Shown: positions 8,582 through 16,383, counted from the first letter of the stretch. The stretch: 16,808 bases of DNA from Hydrogenothermaceae bacterium (GCA_026984415.1 JALSSE010000112.1:1-16808); one strand, 5' to 3'. Program-made: numbers and translations. The notes: generated by a model from the sequence alone, not told the origin.

Positions 8582-8587
8582 TGTATC

Positions 8588-8593
8588 CACCTC
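8588..8593 (-). promoter_or_regulatory. Shine-Dalgarno that fixes the sigma-factor start
   Basis: On the - strand the sequence reads AGAGGTGGATACAATG. GAGGTG lies 6 nt before the ATG whose first base is 8581. The alternative GTG start at 8590 would sit inside this element and have no ribosome site of its own. Confidence 0.7.
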
Positions 8594-8614
8594 TTTTTAT
8601 ATAAATTTTGGGTA

Positions 8615-8634
8615 ATTAATAATAATCATTATTA
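8615..8634. promoter_or_regulatory. Fur-box-like dyad upstream of the sigma-factor gene
   Basis: Bases 8620-8634 form a perfect 7-1-7 dyad, TAATAAT-C-ATTATTA. Bases 8615-8633 match the classical 19-bp Fur consensus (GATAATGATAATCATTATC) at 15 positions by eye. The dyad lies 34-48 bp before the sigma ATG and would overlap the -10 of the candidate sigma promoter, a typical repressor position. In DNA this AT-rich, such a match could occur by chance. Confidence 0.35.
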
Positions 8635-8659
8635 ATAATAAGTTTATGATTTATCTCAA
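8632..8659 (-). promoter_or_regulatory. Candidate promoter of the sigma-factor gene
   Basis: On the - strand a TTGAGA (8654-8659, 5 of 6 to the -35 consensus) is followed after 16 bp by TATTAA (8632-8637, 4 of 6 to the -10). It would start transcription near 8625, about 45 nt before the ATG, and the -10 overlaps the Fur-like dyad. Confidence 0.3.
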
Positions 8660-8746
8660 GATATCAGTTTCAATAAGAATAAAGTTTAAATTTAAAAATT
8701 TCAACTATTTGTGGAAGGAAGTATACAATAAGTCTGTGAAAATTTT

Positions 8747-8774
8747 ATGAAAATTTTAAATATTGTATTATAAT
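8747..8774 (+). promoter_or_regulatory. Candidate promoter of the exported-protein gene pair
   Basis: A perfect TATAAT at 8769-8774 is preceded after 16 bp by ATGAAA (8747-8752, 4 of 6 to the -35). Transcription would start near 8781, giving a leader of about 97 nt before the GTG at 8878. The AT-rich context makes TATAAT common, so this is tentative. Confidence 0.35.
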
Positions 8775-8867
8775 TTATTAATACACAACCTAACGTATCA
8801 TCAAATAAAATCCTAATAACTTCTAATATATTAAAAATTTACTATTTAGAATAAAATTCTGATATAT

Positions 8868-8871
8868 GGAG
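8868..8871 (+). promoter_or_regulatory. Shine-Dalgarno GGAG favouring the GTG start at 8878
   Basis: The sequence ATATGGAGAAAACCGTG places GGAG 6 nt before a GTG. The ATG at 8866, four codons earlier in the same frame, has no ribosome site in front of it. The GTG also gives a shorter n-region for the signal peptide. Confidence 0.6.
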
Positions 8872-8877
8872 AAAACC

Positions 8878-10914
8878 GTGCATTTTAGTAAAGTTTTTAA
8901 AGTTTTACTGTTATTACTAATTTTTTTATTTAATCAGTCCTTTTCAAAAGAGGAAATCTGGACAGATTTTATGGGTCATAACCAAACAATTACATGTCAA
9001 GGTGGTCAAGACCCTGAACCTTATAATGTCCAGCTATACGAATCACCTTGCAAAAAGAAGAATGACCCTGTTCTTAAATGGGCTTGTGAAAACGGATTTA
9101 CTATTGTGAATAACTGTATGCTTAGCCATTTTGAAAAAAGGGAAATAGCAGTTTTCAATAATAAGAAATATCTAATTAAGTATTGCACTTCTGCTTATAT
9201 TGATTGGGGACAGGGTATAAATTGTGAAGGTATAAACGCAGGATATGAAGTAATAAAAGCCAATAAGTCAGTATACGAAGATACAACTGTAGTTTATTCT
9301 GTAGTTGATATTCCTTCTTTATGTAAAACCCCAAATGATGAAACAATTATTAGTAAATGCAAATCCTTTAAAGAAAAAGCAAAAGCCTATTTTCTTTCTT
9401 TAAAAGCTGTTGTTGAAGGTGGAAAAGTTCAAAATGTTTCAGAAAAAAATGATACCGAAAATCAATCCACTGAAGAAATAAATATAACTGTATCAGCAGA
9501 ACATCCTGATTATGAACCTGCAGTAGTTATTCAGGATGTAAATTATCTTTTATCCCAGAAAGGATGGAATATTTCTGATTTAAAAGAAATCCTATTAGAA
9601 GGAAAAACACTTAGCGGTTCAAACTTTATTCCGTATTCAACAGTTGAAATAAAATTTAAAGAAAATATTTACAAAATAAAATCAAATTCAAATGGAGAAT
9701 ATTCAAAAAGCTTAAATGTTAATCCAAATGGAACTAAATCTCTAAATGTTAAAATTGACCTATATTTAACTAAAAAAGAACAAAATGTAAAAGTAAAAGT
9801 ACTATCTAAAAATTTAGTAGCAAATGGTAAAAAACAAAAAATATTACTCTTAATTGAACAGGAAGATGGGAAACCTGCCTCAAACAAGACATACTCTATT
9901 TATTTTAATAAGAAACCAATAACCCATAACGGAAAAAATGTAAATTTTGCAGTAAAACCATTTTTAGCTGGAACAATTAAAACAAATGAAAATGGAAAAG
10001 GTTATCTAATAATCCAGTCTTTAAAAGTAGATAATAAAAAATTAAACAACATTAAAAATACAGAAAACTACTTTCCTATAACGGCAAATCTTAATATTGA
10101 AGGAAGAAAAAAAGTTGGCGAATTCCAACTTTCATTTGAAAGCCCATTCCCAAAAATAGAAAAATTTCTACTACCATGTGGTATGGATGCAGAGCACTGG
10201 CAGTTAACCCCTTCAAAAATATTTATAAAAGACCTTGACAGTAATTCATTTTTTATTGAACTTAGAGGTTATGGGCGATTTAAAGAAAAACAGGGAAAAA
10301 TCTACAAGACATTATATCGTAATCGTAATTATAAAGGAAAAACATTTGAGTTTTATTTTGCATCCCTCCCTATTGGACTTGATTTAAATAAACAGCCAGA
10401 TTTATTAATGGCATTTTTAGAAACAAATATAAAAGTGGCTATAAATTTTCTAATAGCTGTAAATGAAGGATATTCATTTGATAGGTTAAGACAAGCAGAT
10501 TCAATAAGTCTAACAAATAAACTTGATTATGACACAGTCTATAATTCTGTAAAATTAGGATTTGGTGCAAGGGAATATTACAACGGAACTTTATCATTTT
10601 TAGATAATAAGAAAAAAGATTACGTTTCTACTGCAGATGTAGTAGTTGGAGGGGTTTTATTAGGCAATGATGTGATTAATCTTATTAAAAAAACTTCATC
10701 TACATTAGGTGAAAGTTTACAGATAGAAGTAGCCAAGGCAATATATGAAAATGCTAAAACGATGTATTCCTTATATAAAGAGTATAGAAAAATTTCAGAT
10801 AGTTATAAAGACATAGTTTTTATACCTATTTTAATAAAAATCACAGACAATGACGGATATTCCACATCAGCAGTAGGAAGTTGTGGTGTTCGGATTTGGA
10901 AAGAGGTTAATTAA
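8878..10914 (+). CDS. Exported protein of unknown function with Cys-containing N-terminal region and probable Ig-like strands
   Basis: Not recognised as a known family. From the preferred GTG start it has 678 residues (682 from ATG 8866, the numbering used here). A signal peptide is clear: a short basic start, a run of Leu/Ile ([13 protein letters not shown]), and a probable cut after NQSFS near residue 27, with no lipobox. Eight cysteines lie between residues 44 and 165 and two more at 438 and 673, ten in total, consistent with disulfides outside the cytoplasm. Residues 245-420 look like one or two Ig-like or carboxypeptidase-regulatory-like sandwiches. The clues are [20 protein letters not shown] with [10 protein letters not shown], and [20 protein letters not shown] with a later [11 protein letters not shown], reminiscent of invasin-type Big domains. 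The C-terminal third (about 500-640) looks mostly helical, with no obvious membrane anchor. The stop lies one base before the next gene's ATG, so the two are surely co-transcribed. Confidence 0.8.
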   Translation: MHFSKVFKVLLLLLIFLFNQSFSKEEIWTDFMGHNQTITCQGGQDPEPYNVQLYESPCKKKNDPVLKWACENGFTIVNNCMLSHFEKREIAVFNNKKYLIKYCTSAYIDWGQGINCEGINAGYEVIKANKSVYEDTTVVYSVVDIPSLCKTPNDETIISKCKSFKEKAKAYFLSLKAVVEGGKVQNVSEKNDTENQSTEEINITVSAEHPDYEPAVVIQDVNYLLSQKGWNISDLKEILLEGKTLSGSNFIPYSTVEIKFKENIYKIKSNSNGEYSKSLNVNPNGTKSLNVKIDLYLTKKEQNVKVKVLSKNLVANGKKQKILLLIEQEDGKPASNKTYSIYFNKKPITHNGKNVNFAVKPFLAGTIKTNENGKGYLIIQSLKVDNKKLNNIKNTENYFPITANLNIEGRKKVGEFQLSFESPFPKIEKFLLPCGMDAEHWQLTPSKIFIKDLDSNSFFIELRGYGRFKEKQGKIYKTLYRNRNYKGKTFEFYFASLPIGLDLNKQPDLLMAFLETNIKVAINFLIAVNEGYSFDRLRQADSISLTNKLDYDTVYNSVKLGFGAREYYNGTLSFLDNKKKDYVSTADVVVGGVLLGNDVINLIKKTSSTLGESLQIEVAKAIYENAKTMYSLYKEYRKISDSYKDIVFIPILIKITDNDGYSTSAVGSCGVRIWKEVN

Positions 10915-10915
10915 G

Positions 10916-12541
10916 ATGAAAAAACTTTTAGGCTTGAGTTTAATTTTAATTAGTTGTGTATCTTTTGCATTTGGAGGCAACATAGAATCTACTATTAACA
11001 ACTACTTTACTGCAGTCCAGAATAAAGATATTAACTGGATTAAAACAAATGTTAAAGGTTTGAAAACAGATGAACTCAAAATATACGAAACTGCCTTCAA
11101 GAGCATAAACCAACAATTCACAAATTTAGACATCAAAAGAACAAAAATATACAAAAATTATGCAATTGCTGAAGTTCTGGTAAAGGTTAAAGTTATAAAT
11201 TTAATTAACAAAGAAAACTCTGTTATAGATTCAGATTTAATATTTTTCTTTGAGAAAGATAATCAAAATAAATGGAAAATTATTAAAATTTTATCTTACA
11301 AAGATTTTGATATGGTTTTAAAATCTTACTTTTTAAAAGAGTATTACCCCAGTGAGAAAAATCCTAAATTACAGAAAGTTGTCTATAATAGTGCAGATAG
11401 CGGTGAAAATTTTGAAGTAGATGAAAACGACGTGGAAATAAATATAGATAGACCAGGTAGAGATTACAAAAATTTCAATTTACCGTATCCAGATTACAAT
11501 CTGTGTAAACAAGCATGTGAAAATGATACACAATGTAAGGCCTGGACGTACGTAAAACCAAATACTATTCAGGGGAAATATGCAAGATGCTGGTTAAAAA
11601 ACTCTATACCTTCTCCTGTTAAAAATAGCTGTTGTATTTCTGGTGTGAAAAATCAGTATCACCCTCTAAAAAATTCCCCATATATGGAAAGCTGGTTCAA
11701 AAATTGGGAATTGGTAATTGGTCCTGTTTTACCTAATGGGGAAATGGGAAATATTATGAGAACTAACGAAAAGTTTGGATGGAAAAATCCTGTTGTAGAT
11801 TTAGGAGATGCAATGCCTCCATCGGGAGCTAAAGGGTCTGCTTTATACTTACATCCAGCTGAACGTAATAAACCTACCGTTTTAAGAGGTAAGTATTTTA
11901 TAAATGATTCACAAAAAGCTTTACTGTTCAGAGTTGCTGGAAATAGAAACGGTGATTGGACTATGATTGTAAAAATAAACGGCCAAAAAGTGTTTGAAAA
12001 ATCAATAGATGGAAGAAAATGGTACGAAATAGAAATTCCACTTCAAAACTACTATCAGCAAAATATTAATGTGGATTTGTTAATAAAAGCTTCTGGATGG
12101 TACTATGAGTATGCATTTATAGACGAAATCAAACTTGTAGATTTAAAAACAGAAAGCTGGTTTAATGATATACATTCAGACAAGGAAAACAAACCTTTCC
12201 ATATATCAAAATGTTTAGCCTATCAAAATTCTGATAATTATCTTAATAATACTGTTCCTTCATTCTTAAATAGAAACCAAAGCAAAATATACGTTAGTTG
12301 TAAAATAGAAAACACTCCATTGAATACTGAACTTACATCCCAATGGTACTATGTACAGCCGAATGGAGAAAAGATTTTTATTATTAGTTATACACTACCT
12401 ATAAAAAAACCTAATTATACTGGATATATAACTTTCCATGCAGAAATGCCAGCAAATAAAACATGGCCTATAGGCAACTATGAGGTAATAATTACAAAAA
12501 ATGGAAAACCAATTGAAAATGTATCTTTTAGTATAAAATAA
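10916..12541 (+). CDS. Exported protein with NTF2-like, PAN/Apple and carbohydrate-binding-like domains
   Basis: A 541-residue multi-domain exported protein; the overall function is unknown. The ATG at 10916 follows AAGAGG (10901-10906). An upstream in-frame GTG at 10883 lies inside the preceding gene. The signal peptide is [20 protein letters not shown]. Its LISC at 11-14 also fits a lipobox, so it may be a lipoprotein. Residues about 22-139 resemble an NTF2/SnoaL-like fold ([18 protein letters not shown], then KWKIIKIL). Residues about 174-244 form a PAN_4-type domain, with [40 protein letters not shown] and a CCISGVK end, giving six cysteines (197, 201, 207, 225, 239, 240). Residues 251-409 look like a jelly-roll carbohydrate-binding module ending [11 protein letters not shown]. 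Residues 444-541 may be an Ig-like sandwich. PAN domains bind proteins or glycans, so a surface adhesion or glycan-binding role is plausible but inferred. Confidence 0.85.
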   Translation: MKKLLGLSLILISCVSFAFGGNIESTINNYFTAVQNKDINWIKTNVKGLKTDELKIYETAFKSINQQFTNLDIKRTKIYKNYAIAEVLVKVKVINLINKENSVIDSDLIFFFEKDNQNKWKIIKILSYKDFDMVLKSYFLKEYYPSEKNPKLQKVVYNSADSGENFEVDENDVEINIDRPGRDYKNFNLPYPDYNLCKQACENDTQCKAWTYVKPNTIQGKYARCWLKNSIPSPVKNSCCISGVKNQYHPLKNSPYMESWFKNWELVIGPVLPNGEMGNIMRTNEKFGWKNPVVDLGDAMPPSGAKGSALYLHPAERNKPTVLRGKYFINDSQKALLFRVAGNRNGDWTMIVKINGQKVFEKSIDGRKWYEIEIPLQNYYQQNINVDLLIKASGWYYEYAFIDEIKLVDLKTESWFNDIHSDKENKPFHISKCLAYQNSDNYLNNTVPSFLNRNQSKIYVSCKIENTPLNTELTSQWYYVQPNGEKIFIISYTLPIKKPNYTGYITFHAEMPANKTWPIGNYEVIITKNGKPIENVSFSIK

Positions 12542-12555
12542 AAGTTTTATCAGAC

Positions 12556-12588
12556 CCTCCAGCTTTTTCATATAACTGGAGGTTTTTT
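12556..12588 (+). terminator. Rho-independent terminator of the exported-protein pair
   Basis: CCTCCAG (12556-12562) pairs perfectly with CTGGAGG (12576-12582) around a 13-base loop and is followed directly by six T residues, then more A/T. It lies 15 nt after the PAN-domain gene stop. On the - strand the stem is not followed by a T run, so it serves the + strand gene pair rather than aspS. Confidence 0.88.
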
Positions 12589-12598
12589 ATTTTATAAA

Positions 12599-14419
12599 TT
12601 AACCTTCCTTTTCTTCTTCAATCTCAACTTCTATTCCTAATTCTTCCAACTGTTCTTCTTTTACGTAGTCTGGAGCTTCTGTTAATGGACAGATACCTTT
12701 TTGCGTTTTAGGGAATGCTATAACATCCCTTATACTTTCAGAATCTGTAAGAAGTGCAAGTATCCTATCTAATCCAAAAGCAAGTCCACCGTGTGGAGGG
12801 GCTCCGTATTTTAGAGCATCTATTAAAAATCCAAATTTTTCTCTTGCCTCTTCATCAGGTATCCCTAATAGCTCAAATACTTTTTGCTGTATGTCTGGAC
12901 GGTGGATACGGATAGAACCACCACCGATTTCCTCGCCATTTAAAACTAAATCATAAGCCCTTGATTTAAATCCTAAAGCAACTTTTTTATCTGCTATTGC
13001 TTCATCAATTCTATCTAAATCCTCTTCTTTTGGACTTGTGAAAGGATGGTGTAAAGCAACAAGTCTTTGTTCCTCTTCATCCCATTCAACAAGTGGAAAA
13101 TCTGTAATCCAAAGAAAATCCCATCTACCTTCTGGAATTATATTTAACTTCTCTGCAACATGTTTTCTTAAGAAACCTAAAACCCTGTGGGTTGTTTCTG
13201 GTTTATCTGCTATAAATACTAAAAGGTCTCCCTTTTCAGCTTCCATTTTTTCTGTAAGTTTAGAGAGTTCTTCTTCTTTAAAGAATTTTGTTATTGGTGA
13301 TTGCAGTTCTCCACCTTCCTGAACCTTTATCCATGCCATTCCCTTTGCACCGAATTTTTTTGCATATTCAGTTAAATCGTCAATTTCTTTTCTTGAAAAT
13401 TCAGCCCCACCTTTTATATTTAATCCTTTTACAAGTCCTTCTTTTTCAGCTGTTTCCCTGAATACCTTAAATTCTACCTGCTTTGCCAAATCTGTAATGT
13501 CTTTTAACTCTAATCCGTATCTAACATCTGGTTTGTCTGTTCCGTACCTGTTCATAGCTTCTTCATAAGTCATTCTTCTGAAAGGTAGTTTCAGCTCAAT
13601 TCCCATTACTTTTTTAAATATGTAATGTATTAAACCTTCTGAAATAGAAATTACATCTTCCTCATCAACAAATGACATCTCAAAGTCTATCTGGGTGAAT
13701 TCTGGCTGTCTGTCTTTCCTTAAATCTTCATCTCTGAAACATTTTACAATCTGAAAATATCTTTCTATTGCCCCTACCATAAGTATCTGTTTAAATAACT
13801 GTGGAGATTGGGGAAGTGCATAAAATTTTCCTTTCTCAAGCCTTGCAGGAACAAGAAAATCTCTTGCCCCTTCAGGTGTAGATTTTGTAAGCATTGGAGT
13901 TTCTACTTCTAAAAATCCATTTCCTGCAAGGTACTCCCTTGTTGCCTGATAAACTTCGTGTCTTAACAACAATTTATTCAGCATAGACCTTCTTCTTAAA
14001 TCTAAATATCTAAATTTCAGTCTTGTTTCTTCGTGGACTTTTATATTGTCTTCTATCTGGAAAGGTAAAACATCACACGTATTTAGTATTTTTAGCTCAT
14101 CAACTGCTACTTCTATATTTCCTGTTCTTAATTTAGGGTTTTCAGTTCCTGCTGGTCTTCTCTGAACCCTTCCTTTTACTCCAATAACGTATTCACTTCT
14201 TATTTTTTTTGCTTTTTCATACACTTCTTTTGGAGTTAAAGATGGGTCAAAAACAACCTGAACAACTCCTTCTATATCCCTTAAATTTATAAATAAAACT
14301 CCTCCGTGGTCTCTTACACTTTCTGCCCAACCTAACAGTCTAACTTCATCGCCAATATTATTTTCTGTTAATTCACCACAGTAATAATCCCTTTTAAAAT
14401 CTCCAAGCCTATCTAACAT
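12599..14419 (-). CDS. aspS: Aspartyl-tRNA synthetase, bacterial type, probably non-discriminating (Asp/Asn)
   Basis: Charges tRNA-Asp, and probably also tRNA-Asn, with aspartate. From ATG 14419 it is 606 residues; numbering here is from the upstream ATG 14425 (608). The 14419 start is preferred because AAGGAG ends directly against the first ATG but sits 6 nt before the second. The N-terminal OB-fold anticodon domain covers 1-115, the class II catalytic core runs on both sides of a bacterial GAD insertion (about 290-430). Motif 1 is around FLEVETPML, motif 2 is FRDEDLRKDRQPEFTQ and motif 3 is GLAFGLDRIL. His40 in SVRDHGG and Gly93 in PAGTENP match the residues linked to a non-discriminating enzyme, where E. 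coli has Leu and Lys. It lies about 65 bp behind the preceding gene of the - strand cluster. Confidence 0.97.
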   Translation of the reverse strand: MLDRLGDFKRDYYCGELTENNIGDEVRLLGWAESVRDHGGVLFINLRDIEGVVQVVFDPSLTPKEVYEKAKKIRSEYVIGVKGRVQRRPAGTENPKLRTGNIEVAVDELKILNTCDVLPFQIEDNIKVHEETRLKFRYLDLRRRSMLNKLLLRHEVYQATREYLAGNGFLEVETPMLTKSTPEGARDFLVPARLEKGKFYALPQSPQLFKQILMVGAIERYFQIVKCFRDEDLRKDRQPEFTQIDFEMSFVDEEDVISISEGLIHYIFKKVMGIELKLPFRRMTYEEAMNRYGTDKPDVRYGLELKDITDLAKQVEFKVFRETAEKEGLVKGLNIKGGAEFSRKEIDDLTEYAKKFGAKGMAWIKVQEGGELQSPITKFFKEEELSKLTEKMEAEKGDLLVFIADKPETTHRVLGFLRKHVAEKLNIIPEGRWDFLWITDFPLVEWDEEEQRLVALHHPFTSPKEEDLDRIDEAIADKKVALGFKSRAYDLVLNGEEIGGGSIRIHRPDIQQKVFELLGIPDEEAREKFGFLIDALKYGAPPHGGLAFGLDRILALLTDSESIRDVIAFPKTQKGICPLTEAPDYVKEEQLEELGIEVEIEEEKEG

Positions 14420-14425
14420 AGACAT

Positions 14426-14431
14426 CTCCTT
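14426..14431 (-). promoter_or_regulatory. Shine-Dalgarno AAGGAG fixing the aspS start
   Basis: On the - strand AAGGAG is followed by ATGTCTATG. The first ATG has no spacer at all, the second has six bases. The second, with first base at 14419, is therefore the likely start. Confidence 0.65.
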
Positions 14432-14484
14432 CTTTTGAGTTTTGAATTTAAAATTTTATCATTTTAAGAATGATGGAAAAAGTT

Positions 14485-14844
14485 TTACTCAAAAATAATT
14501 TCTGAAATAAATACATTTAACCATTTTTTAAAGTCAGAATAGTCTGGATTAAACTGCTTTATCCACTCTTCATCGTAATTAACTACTGTATCCAGATATT
14601 TTTCAATCTCTTCATCACCAAAATTTATTGTTATTGTCTGGTCTACAACTACCATTTTTAAATCAAAATCAACTTTAGGGATTAAAGATTCAATATCTTT
14701 ATCCATTTCCTCATAAGTTAATAAAACAGAATGTTCTTTTTTTACTGTTTTCCCTTCTGAATTCACGCCAATTAAATGGAATTCAACTACTTTTTCAACA
14801 ACTGGTTTTAAAAATTTTATTCCACCTAATACTTCTTTTTTCAT
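14485..14844 (-). CDS. Hypothetical protein, 119 residues, in the moaD-aspS cluster
   Basis: Not recognised. The protein is acidic and appears soluble, with no signal peptide or membrane segment. The middle shows alternating hydrophobic strands (FDLKMVVVDQTITINFG), and the C-terminal part is aromatic and acidic (EEWIKQFNPDYSDFKKWLNV), which suggests a small alpha/beta fold. There are no cysteines or obvious catalytic motifs. It is real by context: its ATG follows a perfect GGAGGA made by the last codons of moaD, just two bases separate the genes, and base composition matches the neighbours. The reading frame runs in one piece from start to stop. The position between moaD and aspS does not by itself reveal a job. 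Confidence 0.75.
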   Translation of the reverse strand: MKKEVLGGIKFLKPVVEKVVEFHLIGVNSEGKTVKKEHSVLLTYEEMDKDIESLIPKVDFDLKMVVVDQTITINFGDEEIEKYLDTVVNYDEEWIKQFNPDYSDFKKWLNVFISEIIFE

Positions 14845-14846
14845 TT

Positions 14847-15092
14847 TTATCCTCCACTTACCGGTGGAATTAGTGCAACAACATCCCCATTTTTTAAAAT
14901 ATAGTCTTTATCAACATACTCCTCATTTACAGCCACCATAACATTATCTAAATTCTGGGATATTTCAGGGTGTTTTTCTTTTAGAAAATTAATAAGGTCT
15001 GTTAAATTTGAGTTTTCTTTTATTTCTATACTTTCTTTATTCTTTTTTATTTTATCCTTTAATGAAGAAAAATAAAGAACATCAATCTTCAA
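14847..15092 (-). CDS. moaD: MoaD-like molybdopterin synthase sulfur carrier (ubiquitin fold)
   Basis: Small subunit of molybdopterin synthase. Its C-terminal glycine is turned into a thiocarboxylate that donates sulfur to precursor Z. The 81 residues are the normal length, starting with a beta strand (MKIDVLYFSSLKDKI) and ending LKNGDVVALIPPVSGG with the essential Gly-Gly. The start is a TTG at 15092 with GGGAG (15100-15104) seven bases before it; no in-frame ATG is near. The first 11 bases overlap the 3' end of the pyrimidine reductase gene, so translation is probably coupled. The large subunit moaE is not in view. A role as a sulfur carrier for another pathway (ThiS-like) is possible, although MoaD fits best. 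Confidence 0.88.
   Translation of the reverse strand: MKIDVLYFSSLKDKIKKNKESIEIKENSNLTDLINFLKEKHPEISQNLDNVMVAVNEEYVDKDYILKNGDVVALIPPVSGG
14850..14855 (-). promoter_or_regulatory. Shine-Dalgarno of the 119-residue gene built from the moaD Gly-Gly codons
   Basis: The moaD C-terminal Gly-Gly is encoded GGA GGA, directly before its TAA. These six bases also form a near-perfect Shine-Dalgarno, five bases before the ATG of the next gene. Confidence 0.7.
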
Positions 15093-15747
15093 ACTTTATC
15101 TCCCACTCTGTAATCAGATGTGAACCTCTTATAAAATGGGCTCTTAATTTTGTTTTAACAACATCTTCTAATGTTTTAAAACCTTCTCCACCGACTAATG
15201 TTGGTGTATTAGAACCACCTACAATAAACGGCATGTGTATTAATCTAATTTCATCTACCAGACCATTTTTAATTAGTTCCCAGTTTAATGTTGAACCACC
15301 TTCAACCATAAGATTTTTTATTCCTCTATCGTAAAGAATATCCATCATCTTGATTAAATCAACTTTTTCTTCGCCACACTGGATTACATCAACTTTTTCT
15401 TTCAGTTTTTGAACTTTTTCATCTGGTGCAGTTTTAGAGGTAACAATTATAGTAGGGGCGTGCTTTTCTAATATATGGGAGTCTAAAGGAATATCTGCTT
15501 TTGCAGTTGGAACAATTCTTGTTGGATTTTTACCTTCAACGTATCTAACTGTTAGAAAGGGATTGTCTGTTCTGATTGTTTCTGCACCAACCATTATTCC
15601 GTCAACTTTTGCTCTCAATTCGTGGAGATACCTATTGGCTTCCTCATCCATGAATTTCATTATTTCTTTAGAAGAAACCCCTCTCTGTAATGTCAGTTTC
15701 CCGTCAACGGTAACTTCTGAAACTATTATAACGTAAGGCCTTGCCAT
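15082..15747 (-). CDS. Stand-alone RibD C-terminal-type reductase (archaeal-type diaminopyrimidine reductase)
   Basis: A dihydrofolate-reductase-fold enzyme of 221 residues, matching the reductase half of RibD and especially the free-standing archaeal type that reduces the ribosylamino-pyrimidine phosphate in riboflavin synthesis with NAD(P)H. Motifs are VTVDGKLT (12-19), VDGIMVGAETIRTDNPFLTV (48-67), the nucleotide-binding MVEGGSTLNWELI (147-159), DEIRLIHMPFIVGGSNTPTL (165-184) and a second Gly-Gly at 186-187. There is no deaminase domain fused to it. AAAGGGG precedes the ATG. It overlaps moaD by 11 bp and follows the phosphatidyltransferase by 12 bp. It could instead act on a pterin-like substrate, given its moaD neighbour; riboflavin synthesis is the more conservative reading. 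Confidence 0.85.
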   Translation of the reverse strand: MARPYVIIVSEVTVDGKLTLQRGVSSKEIMKFMDEEANRYLHELRAKVDGIMVGAETIRTDNPFLTVRYVEGKNPTRIVPTAKADIPLDSHILEKHAPTIIVTSKTAPDEKVQKLKEKVDVIQCGEEKVDLIKMMDILYDRGIKNLMVEGGSTLNWELIKNGLVDEIRLIHMPFIVGGSNTPTLVGGEGFKTLEDVVKTKLRAHFIRGSHLITEWEIKFED

Positions 15748-15759
15748 TAAATTCCCCTT

Positions 15760-16383
15760 TTAATCGTAAGTTTTGTTGTATTTGATATACAGGTAAATAA
15801 TCCTCTGTAAAAGTGATAAAACTGTTAAAGCAGTTATAACAACAAATCCAAACTGTAAACCACCTAAAATATGAAAATGCTCAAATATTGAAAACACTAT
15901 AATAGTCAGTAAAGTTTCTGGTCTCCCAAAAAACCCAATTCCTTCTAAAGGGTCATCTATTTTCCCCTTTTCTCTACTTGAGAATCCAATTTCAGAATAT
16001 GCAACTGGTTTTATAAATGTATGGAGCATATTGGTAGTTATTGCAATCACAGTTAAAACTGGTGTTGAGTAGGCAAGTCCTATTGAAAAAAGGACAACAC
16101 CATCTACAAATTTATCAGCAAGCCAGTCAAAAACTGCACCAAATTTTGAGGCTTTATCAGTTTCCCTTGCTACAACTCCATCCATCAAATCAAAAAAACC
16201 ACTCATAAAAAGTAAAAGAGCACCTGTAAAAGGTTTACCTTTAAAAAAAGAAACAGCTGCAAGGACACCAAACGTAACAGATATAAGAGTTATTATATTT
16301 GGGGTAATATGTGTTTTTGCAAATAGTATCCCTACAGGCTCGTATATCTTTTTTAAAGATTTCCTTTTTGATGTAATATTCAT
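15760..16383 (-). CDS. CDP-alcohol phosphatidyltransferase family membrane enzyme
   Basis: Transfers a phosphatidyl group from a CDP-linked lipid to an alcohol, making a phospholipid head group in the inner membrane. The family signature is complete: D65-x2-D68-G69-x2-A72-R73-x8-G82-x3-D86-x3-D90, written here as DLMDGVVARETDKASKF followed by GAVFDWLAD. About six hydrophobic segments are visible, for example ITPNIITLISVTFGVLAAVS near the N-terminus and FVVITALTVLSLLQRIIYLY at the end. The start chosen is ATG 16383 (207 residues), with GGTGA five to six bases upstream. The frame extends to a TTG at 16419 but that would overlap ilvC. The acceptor alcohol (glycerol phosphate, inositol phosphate or other) cannot be told from the sequence. 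It lies 11 bp behind ilvC. Confidence 0.9.
   Translation of the reverse strand: MNITSKRKSLKKIYEPVGILFAKTHITPNIITLISVTFGVLAAVSFFKGKPFTGALLLFMSGFFDLMDGVVARETDKASKFGAVFDWLADKFVDGVVLFSIGLAYSTPVLTVIAITTNMLHTFIKPVAYSEIGFSSREKGKIDDPLEGIGFFGRPETLLTIIVFSIFEHFHILGGLQFGFVVITALTVLSLLQRIIYLYIKYNKTYD

Larger units (their letters stand above)
8582..8865. other. AT-rich divergent intergenic region between the sigma gene and the exported-protein pair
   Basis: This 284-base spacer is the longest non-coding stretch in the window. It contains the Fur-like dyad, a candidate promoter on each strand, and A/T tracts such as AAATTTAAAAATTT near 8690-8700 and repeated AAAATTTT blocks near 8740-8757 that could bend DNA. 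I see no tRNA, structured RNA, attachment-site repeat or credible small ORF in it. Confidence 0.6.

Noticed and set aside
8582..8865. Small RNA, attachment site or phage remnant in the large intergenic region
   Set aside because: No GC-bearing stem, no terminator, no direct repeat or tRNA end was found; only promoter-like and AT-tract features.
10883..10915. Earlier GTG start for the PAN-domain gene
   Set aside because: It would add eleven residues in front of a perfectly formed signal peptide and overlap the preceding gene. The ATG at 10916 has its own AAGAGG.
14458..14474. ATCATT-TTAAG-AATGAT hairpin between the 119-residue gene and aspS
   Set aside because: A 6-bp, AT-rich stem without a convincing T run on the - strand. 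It could be an operator or weak terminator, but the match is what chance gives in such DNA.
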